This document shows positions 1-5,228 of a stretch of 5,340 nt of DNA, in pieces (position 1 is the stretch's first letter; every line of letters starts with the position of its first letter). The DNA lies in contig DATDCV010000301.1 of assembly GCA_036524155.1 (NCBI GenBank), positions 1-5,340 of the forward strand, given 5' to 3'. The stretch comes from DATDCV01 sp036524155. GTDB taxonomy: Bacteria > Verrucomicrobiota > Verrucomicrobiia > Limisphaerales > UBA8199. The notes below the pieces were generated by a model. The model made no database searches. It had not been told where the DNA came from and saw nothing but the letters and a program-made list of their open reading frames with translations. The position numbers and the translations under genes are program-made.

Positions 1-49
1 ATCGGCATTGCTAACCTGCACTGTTGCGGTGAGCAATGGAAATTAGAAA

Positions 50-70
50 ATGCTCGATGCTCAATGCTCA
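50..70. repeat. 7-bp tandem repeat (ATGCTCR)x3
   Basis: Three contiguous heptamers, ATGCTCG, ATGCTCA and ATGCTCA, are followed by a decayed ATGTCCG. A 7-bp inverted repeat (CATTGCT at 6-12, AGCAATG at 32-38) lies just before them. No start codon with a credible reading frame is visible in 1-111, so this looks like non-coding spacer downstream of the minus-strand gene. Its role is unknown. Confidence 0.6.
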
Positions 71-97
71 ATGTCCGGACTACGAGCGAATTGGTCT

Positions 98-110
98 GAG
101 GCCGCGCCTC
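98..110 (-). terminator. small GC hairpin after the beta-barrel gene
   Basis: GAGGC-CGC-GCCTC forms a 5-bp perfect stem with a 3-nt loop, one base beyond the stop codon of the minus-strand gene. Its position suits a transcription end or a 3' stability hairpin. There is no T-run on the minus-strand downstream side, so an ordinary intrinsic terminator is not supported. Confidence 0.25.
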
Positions 111-111
111 G

Positions 112-1440
112 CTAGAACTTGTAGCTCGCCCGCAGCGTGGCGATGTTGACCGCGTAGCTGCGCTCCGGCAAATCCGACCCGCGCCAGTAGTATTGGTAAC
201 CGAGGCTCATGGTGAGTTTGCGGGTGATACGCCGTTCCAGGTTGAGGCCGGGACCGAGCCAGTCGTATTGCTCCTTGGCGAAACCGGCCTGGATGCCGTG
301 CTGCCAGGTAAAGGAGCTGGAGAGGGCGGTTTTCCTGAAGATATGCCAGTTGGCGTTGACCGTGGCGAAATACTGGTCAACGCGGCCGCCGAGGTACGCG
401 AAGTTGAGCAGCCGGCCGCCGGTGAGAGTGTAATCGAGGTATTGGTTGAGGCGGTGAGAAATTGCGAGCTGGGCATAGACGCCCTGGAAATCGCCGTTGG
501 GCGCGGAGGCAAAGCTGGAATCGGGAAGGAACTGCGTGTAGCCGACGCTGGCGCGGCCGCGGATGTATTGAGTGAGCTGGGCATCGTAGAAAGCGCCGAC
601 GCTCCATTGGGTGCCATCGCTGTAATAGAGGCGGAGGAGCGGGTCGTCCGCCAGCGAGACATAACGCAGCAGTGTGCCGCCGGCCTCAACCCCCGCCACC
701 ATCTGCGGTTTGAGGACATAGCCGGCGGAGAAGGAAAAAACCTCGAGTTCGGCATCGGGCTGTCCGCGGGCACCGCTCAACTGCAGGTAGCTGACATGAT
801 CGTAGCCGAACTTCGCGACGATCTTGTTCAGATCCCACGTCACCGACACTCCGGCGGCGTTGTCAAGGCGCTCGTAATCGCCAATGCCCGTCACGGTGGG
901 ATCGAGGTAACCGTTTTCGACGATCGAGAAGCGGTCGTGGACATTGACCCACAGGCTGCCGACGTAAAAGTCGAGGGAGAGCTCGGAGCCCGGGGTGACA
1001 AAGGGGCGGTTGTATTCCGAATGCGCCGCGTAAATGGCGTAGCCGGCGCCCACCGCCAGATTGAGCGTGTTGATGTCGGAGACCGCCCAGCGCATGCGGG
1101 CATCGAGCTGGGGCCGGGTGATGAGGTCCTGCTGCTGGTCCGACGAAGTGTAGCGGAGGTTATCGTTGTATTGGAGGCCCAGGCCGCCGGTGAAGGACCA
1201 GGTCGATGGCCCGAGGGAGAGGTTGTAGTAATCGGTCCGCGCCGCCGCCTCGCGCCTCAGCCGAGCGGCCTCCGCGCTGGCGAGCGACATCCGCAACGAC
1301 TCCTGCGCGCCGGCGCCAAATGCAACGGCCGCGGCGCAGAAGCAGATGCAGCCGCGATAACATGCTGCCAGCGCAAAGGCCCTCTTTGCGCGCCCACCGT
1401 CCTCTCGCAGCACCTTCGTTTCCCTTCCTGCAACCTGCAT
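112..1440 (-). CDS. putative outer-membrane beta-barrel protein (BBP2-like porin)
   Basis: Predicted secreted beta-barrel protein of 442 residues. The chosen ATG (1440) has GAGG nine bases upstream. Residues 1-46 look like a signal peptide: a long basic n-region (to R20), a hydrophobic stretch rich in Ala and Cys (about 21-44), and a likely cut after AGA or AQ near 45-46. The mature part has no long hydrophobic helix. It alternates short polar and aromatic strands (for example YNDNLRY at 91-97, LYYSDGTQW at 271-279, GYQYYW at 414-419) and ends in SYKF; a C-terminal Phe is the usual signal for Bam-dependent insertion. The early YNDN strand followed by a D-x-I segment recalls the putative beta-barrel porin 2 family (BBP2), a resemblance from memory. 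Longer starts exist upstream (ATG 1578, TTG 1590) but would translate through the dyad-rich promoter region and bury the signal peptide. Substrate unknown; a role at a polysaccharide locus is inferred from the divergent flippase. Confidence 0.85.
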   Translation of the reverse strand: MQVAGRETKVLREDGGRAKRAFALAACYRGCICFCAAAVAFGAGAQESLRMSLASAEAARLRREAAARTDYYNLSLGPSTWSFTGGLGLQYNDNLRYTSSDQQQDLITRPQLDARMRWAVSDINTLNLAVGAGYAIYAAHSEYNRPFVTPGSELSLDFYVGSLWVNVHDRFSIVENGYLDPTVTGIGDYERLDNAAGVSVTWDLNKIVAKFGYDHVSYLQLSGARGQPDAELEVFSFSAGYVLKPQMVAGVEAGGTLLRYVSLADDPLLRLYYSDGTQWSVGAFYDAQLTQYIRGRASVGYTQFLPDSSFASAPNGDFQGVYAQLAISHRLNQYLDYTLTGGRLLNFAYLGGRVDQYFATVNANWHIFRKTALSSSFTWQHGIQAGFAKEQYDWLGPGLNLERRITRKLTMSLGYQYYWRGSDLPERSYAVNIATLRASYKF

Positions 1441-1449
1441 CCAACCCAA

Positions 1450-1453
1450 CCTC
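1450..1453 (-). promoter_or_regulatory. Shine-Dalgarno-like GAGG for the beta-barrel gene
   Basis: Minus-strand GAGG lies nine bases before the ATG at 1440. It is the only convincing Shine-Dalgarno-like site among the starts in this window, and it supports 1440 over the longer in-frame starts. Confidence 0.45.
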
Positions 1454-1496
1454 ACTTCAGGATTTGGCTCTTCCTTTCCTCTTGAACAAGCCACCG

Positions 1497-1530
1497 TGGT
1501 GTTATACACCCGCCTTGGTGGTAAACACCA
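1497..1530 (-). promoter_or_regulatory. tandem dyad operator overlapping a candidate promoter
   Basis: Two dyads of the same form, TGGTG-TTATA-CACCC (1497-1511) and TGGTG-GTAAA-CACCA (1516-1530), have centres 19 bp apart, close to two helical turns. Read on the minus strand, the first contains TATAAC (1501-1506), a plausible -10 box; the matching -35 position would fall inside the second dyad, where no good TTGACA match is seen. Transcription from here would give a leader of about 50 nt before the ATG at 1440. The arrangement is typical of a dimeric repressor covering a promoter. The regulator cannot be named: no regulator gene is in the window, and the GT/AC-type half-sites only loosely resemble GntR-type operators. 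Confidence 0.4.
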
Positions 1531-1531
1531 C

Positions 1532-1587
1532 CGAAAACGGTCAGGTGGGCGGAATTTTGGGGACCGTTTTCGTGTCATCCGCCCACC
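1532..1587. promoter_or_regulatory. two interleaved perfect inverted repeats
   Basis: Inverted repeat A is 11 bp: CGAAAACGGTC (1532-1542) with GACCGTTTTCG (1562-1572). Inverted repeat B is 10 bp: GGTGGGCGGA (1544-1553) with TCCGCCCACC (1578-1587). The arms run A, B, A', B', so the stems cross. In RNA this is pseudoknot topology or a pair of mutually exclusive hairpins; in DNA it could be overlapping protein sites. The connecting loops (1, 8 and 5 nt) look too short for both full stems to form at once, so a switch or DNA sites seem likelier. It lies upstream of the candidate promoter of the barrel gene and 134-189 bp before the flippase start. Confidence 0.5.
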
Positions 1588-1670
1588 CAACGGTTTACTC
1601 GATCAAAGACGCCGCCTCAGTGAAGCGCCGCGATGAAAGTCGCCTGCGAACTGACGGGGCGGAGCTTTGC

Positions 1671-1706
1671 CACGCTCCCACGCTTTAACGCTTCAACGTT
1701 TTAACG
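1671..1706 (+). repeat. degenerate octamer array followed by a C-tract
   Basis: Successive octamers CACGCTCC, CACGCTTT, AACGCTTC and AACGTTTT are followed by AACG, giving a decayed 8-bp tandem repeat of consensus (A/C)ACGCTTT. It runs into a 14-base tract (1707-1720) that is 12/14 C, then the flippase start. An upstream in-frame TTG at 1667 would translate the array and is therefore disfavoured as the real start. Nothing else clear is seen in 1588-1670. Confidence 0.55.
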
Positions 1707-1720
1707 GCCCCCCGCCCCCC

Positions 1721-3085
1721 TTGTCCTCCGCCGCCCTCAAGACCTTCTTCCTCTCCCTAACGCCTCGCCCCTTCCTCCCCTACTGGCGCCGGCTTGAGTC
1801 CTCCCCGCTGGGCTATCGCCTCGCCAAAGGCGCCTTCTGGTCTCTCGTCGGCACCCTGTTGTCGCGTTCACTGACCGTCATTTCTTCGATCCTGGTCGCG
1901 CGCATGCTTGGCAAAACCGGCATGGGCGAGCTCGGCATCATCCAGAACACCGTCGGCATCCTCAGCGCTTTAGCCGGCCTGGGGATGGGGCTCACCGCCA
2001 CCAAATACGTCGCCGAATACCGCCACGACCAACCGGCGCGCGCGGGCGCCATGCTGCGCCTGTCCGCCACCACCGCCTGGACCAGCGGGTTGCTGATGAC
2101 CCTGACGATGCTGCTGCTGGCGCCGTGGTTCGCCCGCCACACCATCGCCGCGCCGCACCTGGCCGGTTTGCTGCGCGCCGGGTCCGTGCTGCTGCTGCTG
2201 GGTGCCGTCAACGGCGCGCAGATGGGCGCGTTGGCCGGCTTCGAAGCCTTTGCCACCATCGCCCGCGTCAACTTCCTCGCCGGTCTCCTCAGCCTGCCGC
2301 TGATGGCCGGCGGCGCCGCGTGGCTCGGACTCAACGGCGCCGTCGGTGGCCTCGTCGCCAGCAACCTGGTTAACTGTGTTCTCTCTCACCTCCACCTCCG
2401 CCGCCAAGCCGCCACCGCCGGCGTCCCGCTCGCCGCCCGCTTTTCCAGGCAAGAGTGGAATCTGCTTTGGGCGTTCAGTGTTCCGAGTGTGCTTTGCGGC
2501 ACGATCTTCGGGCCCGTCAACTGGGCCTGCTGCGCGCTGCTCGTGAATCGCCCGGGAGGCTACGCGGAAATGGGCTTGTTCAACGTCACCATGAGTTGGT
2601 TTAGCGCCGTCACTTTCCTCCCGGGCGTCCTGGCGCAAGTGCTGCTCCCCCTCCTTTCAGCGCAACAGGCCGAACGAGCCCACGACCGCTCAAGGAAACT
2701 CGTGATCCTGGCGACCAAAGCCAACGCCCTCGCCGCCTTCCCCGTCGCCGTGCTCATCGCCTGTGCCAGCCCGATCATCATGTCCCTCTACGGACCCGAA
2801 TTCCGTGAAGGCTGGCCCACCCTCGTCCTCACGGCTCTCACCGCGGCAATCATCGCGCTGCACGGCCCCGCCGCCCAGTCCATCATCGCCGGCAACCACA
2901 TGTGGCCGTACCTCGCGATGCATCTCGGCTGGGGCTCGGTCTACTTCGCCGCCACTTTTGCGTTCGTTTCGTATGGCGCATTCGGCCTGGCCATCGCCCG
3001 CATGCTCGCGTACCTCCTCAGCAGCCTCGCCGTCTTCCTCTATGCCGCCCGCAACTGTTGGCCCGCCACCCAGGACACCCATTGA
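1721..3085 (+). CDS. polysaccharide flippase, Wzx/RfbX-like (MVF/MATE superfamily)
   Basis: Integral inner-membrane protein of 454 residues, the usual length for Wzx-type flippases, expected to move lipid-linked glycan units to the periplasmic face. I count about 12 hydrophobic helices, beginning near residue 36 (GAFWSLVG) and ending near 443. The early helix with SILVARMLG then GELGI, and the LYGPEF motif (356-361) after the ninth helix, are typical of the polysaccharide-synthesis/RfbX family. No ATG precedes the first helix in this frame: TTG at 1721 is preferred because the alternative TTG at 1667 lies in an octamer repeat and would add a Pro-rich tail. No Shine-Dalgarno is visible, only a C-tract. 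It is divergent from the beta-barrel gene. Other members of the superfamily (lipid II flippase, MATE drug efflux) are less likely from the motifs. Substrate unknown. Confidence 0.85.
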   Translation: MSSAALKTFFLSLTPRPFLPYWRRLESSPLGYRLAKGAFWSLVGTLLSRSLTVISSILVARMLGKTGMGELGIIQNTVGILSALAGLGMGLTATKYVAEYRHDQPARAGAMLRLSATTAWTSGLLMTLTMLLLAPWFARHTIAAPHLAGLLRAGSVLLLLGAVNGAQMGALAGFEAFATIARVNFLAGLLSLPLMAGGAAWLGLNGAVGGLVASNLVNCVLSHLHLRRQAATAGVPLAARFSRQEWNLLWAFSVPSVLCGTIFGPVNWACCALLVNRPGGYAEMGLFNVTMSWFSAVTFLPGVLAQVLLPLLSAQQAERAHDRSRKLVILATKANALAAFPVAVLIACASPIIMSLYGPEFREGWPTLVLTALTAAIIALHGPAAQSIIAGNHMWPYLAMHLGWGSVYFAATFAFVSYGAFGLAIARMLAYLLSSLAVFLYAARNCWPATQDTH

Positions 3086-3096
3086 CACGAGGAAGT

Positions 3097-3183
3097 GTGC
3101 GCAGCGCCCGCTTGCAGTCGCGACTGTGCGGAGCGCTGGCTTGTAGTCTCGAGCGCCCGGAGCGCCGACTTGTAGTCGGCTTA
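3097..3183 (+). repeat. three tandem 29-bp REP-like units
   Basis: Three contiguous units at 3097-3125, 3126-3154 and 3155-3183 keep a fixed 29-bp period. They share a core of CGSAGCGC, then a variable dinucleotide and CTTG(T/C)AGTC. The third is the best preserved and contains a perfect 7-bp hairpin with a 3-nt loop; the first two are decayed. The array starts 12 bp after the flippase stop. Units abut directly with no unique spacers. Confidence 0.7.
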
Positions 3184-3250
3184 GATCGTGGCCATGGCAG
3201 CGCATCCATCAACCGAACAGGGTGTAAGCCGACTACAAGTCGGCGCTCCG
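3158..3250. repeat. inverted pair of REP-like units (BIME-like)
   Basis: The arms 3158-3183 and 3225-3250 are perfect inverted copies of 26 bp around a 41-bp loop. Each arm is itself a hairpin: GCCGACT-TGT-AGTCGGC at 3164-3180 and GCCGACT-ACA-AGTCGGC at 3228-3244. This nested layout is like the paired REP elements (BIMEs) known from other bacteria. Placed after the flippase stop, it could protect the mRNA 3' end or limit read-through; there is no T-run. No RAYT transposase gene is in the window. Confidence 0.75.
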
Positions 3251-3282
3251 ACCTTAAACCGTTCGTTGCAGCCGAACCGCAA

Positions 3283-3386
3283 ATTGTAGGCGACGAGGTA
3301 ACGAGTCGATTCCCATGACTATAGCCGCCGGCGCCAGGAGTCGAACCACCATCAATCCAATAATCCATCAATCCATCAATCCACGC
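3283..3386 (+). repeat. dispersed repeat family B, copy I
   Basis: Bases 3283-3350 match 4933-5000 at 64 of 68 positions with no gap. Both copies then run into an ATCCATCA octamer array and end in CCACGC. This copy has two intact octamers (3363-3378) plus partial and decayed units, and a C6 run follows at 3391-3396. The core contains GGCGACGAGGTAACGAGTCG. A GGAGTCGAACC string (3337-3347) matches the tRNA T-arm consensus on the minus strand, but no tRNA can be folded around it. No open reading frame is credible here. Confidence 0.8.
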
Positions 3387-3439
3387 TCATCCCCCCTGCG
3401 CCCGTCCGTACGCCAAACCGCCGCCGCACCGCAGCGAAG

Positions 3440-3551
3440 GTATCCGCTCAGTCTGGGGTCGGAGCGCCAAGTTGCACTCGGCTTACATGCGGCCGCCGGC
3501 GCGCTTAAGCCGATTAAAAATCGGCGCTCCGACCCCAGACTGAGCGAATAC
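3440..3551. mobile_element. 112-bp MITE-like element with 29-bp terminal inverted repeats
   Basis: The ends 3440-3468 and 3523-3551 are inverted copies matching at 28 of 29 positions (mismatch at 3444/3547), with tips GTATCCGCTC and GTATTCGCTC read inward. The element is flanked exactly by a perfect 8-bp direct repeat, CAGCGAAG, at 3432-3439 and 3552-3559, as expected for a target-site duplication. It has no coding capacity, so it would be moved by a transposase elsewhere. IS66, IS256 and ISL3 families make duplications of about 8 bp, but I cannot assign it. Its interior carries two REP-like hairpins, at 3466-3482 (one A-C mismatch) and 3509-3525 (perfect), related to the pair at 3158-3250. 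It ends 50 bp before the start codon of the HEAT-repeat gene. Confidence 0.65.
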
Positions 3552-3601
3552 CAGCGAAGCGGCTTCCATAATAACAACCGCCGAGCTATTCTCTCACCAC
3601 T

Positions 3602-4834
3602 GTGCATATTGGCAGTGCCAAACGCTGGTTTTGGGTCGTGCCGGCGATGCTACTGGCCTGGTTCCTCGTTGTCGTGGACCGCGCCAATCCTACGGTCGAC
3701 GGGCAGCGGCTTTCCGTGTGGTTTGAGCGGGCCCTGGCCCAGAAGGATCCACTGGTCCCCAGGGACAAGGCTGAGCCGTTTCGTCGTCTGGGCCGGCGTG
3801 GGGCGGAATGGCTGGCGCGGGAACTGCACCAACAGCCTTCGTTGCGGGTTCGGGCTCAGCAATTCCTCGTTCGCAACAGCTATCGATCGCAATTCCTCCG
3901 TCAGCGCTTCGCTCGGTGGCTCCGGACGCTGCCAGTTGCCCCGCCATCGCGGGGACCGCGGATTCAACTCGCTTGCCAATTGCTGGGGCATCTCGACCCT
4001 GCCGTAGCGGCGCCCGTCCTGGCACACCGTTTCAAGTCGTGCCGTGAAGCGGACAGGGCCATCGTGGCGGAAGCGCTGGGTGGATTAGGCCCCGACGCCG
4101 CGGAATCGGCCGGCCCTTGCCTGGTTTCCATGCTCGCCACCACCAACTCCGCGGACCTGGCGGCGGCCATCCTGGCCCTGGGCGAGGTGCTCTACCGGCC
4201 CGACGACGTCGTGCCCAGGCTCGTGCCGTTCCTGACGAACGCGGACTCCCTCGTGCGCACCGAAGCCAGCTACTCTCTGGGCACCTACAAACCCGCTCCG
4301 GCTGTCACCCTCAAGCCGCTGATCGACTGCTTGGCGGATTTGCACAGCGTCGTCAAGGCCAATGCCGCGCGGGCCCTGGGCCGCATGGGACCTGCCGCCC
4401 GGCCCGCCGTCGATGCGCTCGTCGCCGCTTCGCGTGCCGTCGGAGGCAACGCGCCGATTGTTCCGCGCGCGTTGGAAGCCCTTTCCAGCATCACCCCGGA
4501 AGCCCTCCCCATCACGCGCGAAGAATTGGACGACTGGGTAGCCTCGAAGATCCCAAGTGACCCTTACTTCCGGGCCATGGCCGAGACTGCGATGGTACGA
4601 CTCGACTTTCCCGAAGCCACCCTGACCTCCGATTGTCTGCGCCTGGTGAAATTCCCCAAACCCTACACCCGCTGGGAAGCGCTCGAGCGGCTCGGCGAAT
4701 GCGGCGCCGGCAACCCGGAGGTCTGCGCCGCGCTCGCGGCGGGGCTGTCCGACCCCAACGGATTGGTGCGTCACACCGCCAGGCGGGCGCTGGACCAGTG
4801 GACCCGCCGCCACCAGCCTGCCGCCGCTCAATAA
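3602..4834 (+). CDS. membrane-anchored HEAT-repeat protein
   Basis: Protein of 410 residues with one N-terminal hydrophobic segment (about 10-25, WVVPAMLLAWFLVVV), probably a signal anchor that leaves the rest outside the cytoplasm. GQRLSVWFE (34-42) follows; a G-x-x-LSxW motif after the anchor recurs in verrucomicrobial HEAT-repeat proteins, as far as I recall. From about 120 on, paired helices recur: IQLACQLLGHL, IVAEALGGLG-PDA, LVRTEASYSLGTY, VVKANAARALGRMG-PAA and LVRHTARRALDQW are the clearest second helices, with D-P/N-D turns before some of them. HEAT arrays bind other proteins, and no catalytic motif is seen. GTG at 3602 is the only usual start after the in-frame stop at 3572 that keeps the anchor; no Shine-Dalgarno is visible. 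A weak CATAAT (3567-3572) lies between the MITE-like element and the gene. Partner and process are unknown. Confidence 0.85.
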   Translation: MHIGSAKRWFWVVPAMLLAWFLVVVDRANPTVDGQRLSVWFERALAQKDPLVPRDKAEPFRRLGRRGAEWLARELHQQPSLRVRAQQFLVRNSYRSQFLRQRFARWLRTLPVAPPSRGPRIQLACQLLGHLDPAVAAPVLAHRFKSCREADRAIVAEALGGLGPDAAESAGPCLVSMLATTNSADLAAAILALGEVLYRPDDVVPRLVPFLTNADSLVRTEASYSLGTYKPAPAVTLKPLIDCLADLHSVVKANAARALGRMGPAARPAVDALVAASRAVGGNAPIVPRALEALSSITPEALPITREELDDWVASKIPSDPYFRAMAETAMVRLDFPEATLTSDCLRLVKFPKPYTRWEALERLGECGAGNPEVCAALAAGLSDPNGLVRHTARRALDQWTRRHQPAAAQ

Positions 4835-4846
4835 CCACCTCGATCC

Positions 4847-4859
4847 GGAGTCAAACTCC
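4847..4859 (+). terminator. small hairpin after the HEAT-repeat gene
   Basis: GGAGT-CAA-ACTCC is a 5-bp perfect stem with a 3-nt loop, 12 bp past the stop codon. No T-run follows, so it is at best a weak terminator or stability hairpin. Confidence 0.2.
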
Positions 4860-4864
4860 CAACT

Positions 4865-4959
4865 GATTGTGGGCGACGACGTAAGTCGAATTTCGAGGAT
4901 TGTAGGCGACGAGGTAACGAGTCGACAGATTGATTGTAGGCGACGAGGTAACGAGTCGA
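4865..4959 (+). repeat. three direct copies of the family B core
   Basis: Copies start at 4865, 4898 and 4932 (spacing 33 and 34 bp). The first is decayed (GATTGTGGGCGACGACGTAA); the second and third share GATTGTAGGCGACGAGGTAA and continue CGAGTCGA. The third is the head of the full-length copy II. The same core occurs once near 3283, so the unit has multiplied locally on this side of the HEAT-repeat gene. Confidence 0.75.
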
Positions 4960-5041
4960 TTCCTATGACTGTAGCCGCCCACGCCAGGAGTCGAACCACC
5001 ATCACACCCATCCATCAATCCATCAATCCATCAATCCACGC
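4933..5041 (+). repeat. dispersed repeat family B, copy II
   Basis: Direct repeat of copy I at 3283-3386, in the same orientation and offset by 1650 bp across the 68-bp core. The octamer array is longer here: three intact ATCCATCA units at 5010-5033 plus a partial one. A C-rich stretch (5041-5055) follows, as after the other octamer arrays. Copies I and II bracket the MITE-like element and the HEAT-repeat gene. Confidence 0.8.
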
Positions 5042-5065
5042 CTTCCCCCGCCCCCTTTGCGCCTC

Positions 5066-5195
5066 TGCGCCTCTGGGTCTCTGCGTTAAATCTGCGCCCT
5101 TCCGCGTCAACGCAGAGCCGCAGAGCCGCAATGACGCAGGAAAAGAACAAAAAGCAGCAAGACCCATTTTCCCTTCCGCGTATTCCGCGGTCTTG
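5066..5195. repeat. heptamer-rich imperfect hairpin (CTCTGCG family)
   Basis: A run of near-heptamers (GCCTCTG, CGCCTCTG, GGTCTCTG, CGTT) at about 5060-5087 is mirrored by CGCAGAGC-type units at 5109-5130. Arms 5066-5087 and 5109-5130 pair at 19 of 22 positions around a 21-nt loop. A second, nested structure follows: CAAGACC (5158-5164) with GGTCTTG (5189-5195), and inside it CCGCG-TATTC-CGCGG (5176-5190), which shares two bases with the outer stem. The open frames crossing this stretch are made of repeat sequence and are not credible genes. Confidence 0.6.
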
Positions 5196-5228
5196 ATGTC
5201 TCGCGCCGCAGTCGTGCCCCTCTGCCAA

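Noticed and set aside
193..1485. Long plus-strand open frame (430 codons) antisense to the beta-barrel gene
   Set aside because: It is the mirror of a well-supported gene with signal peptide, barrel strands and C-terminal Phe. The antisense product is a monotonous Gly/Val/Glu/Ala-rich chain with no recognisable domain.
1532..1572. Intrinsic terminator formed by the 11-bp inverted repeat
   Set aside because: The loop is 19 nt and no T-run follows on either strand. It also lies between divergent starts, where a terminator is not expected.
1707..1720. G-quadruplex on the minus strand of the C-tract
   Set aside because: Only two G-runs separated by one base are present, so a canonical four-run quadruplex would need splitting each run; not convincing.
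3097..3183. CRISPR array
   Set aside because: The 29-bp period is tempting, but the units abut with no unique spacers, are degenerate, and no cas gene is present.
3283..3350. tRNA gene on the minus strand
   Set aside because: Only the T-loop consensus matches. The T-stem has about two pairs, and no acceptor stem, D-arm or anticodon arm can be drawn.
3315..4007. Plus-strand open frame across the repeats into the HEAT-repeat gene
   Set aside because: It translates octamer and MITE-like sequence and then an out-of-frame part of the HEAT-repeat gene.
4085..5011. Minus-strand open frame (308 codons) overlapping the HEAT-repeat gene
   Set aside because: Its first part translates the family B repeats (recurring RLVTSSPTI) and the rest is antisense to the HEAT array; no domain is visible.
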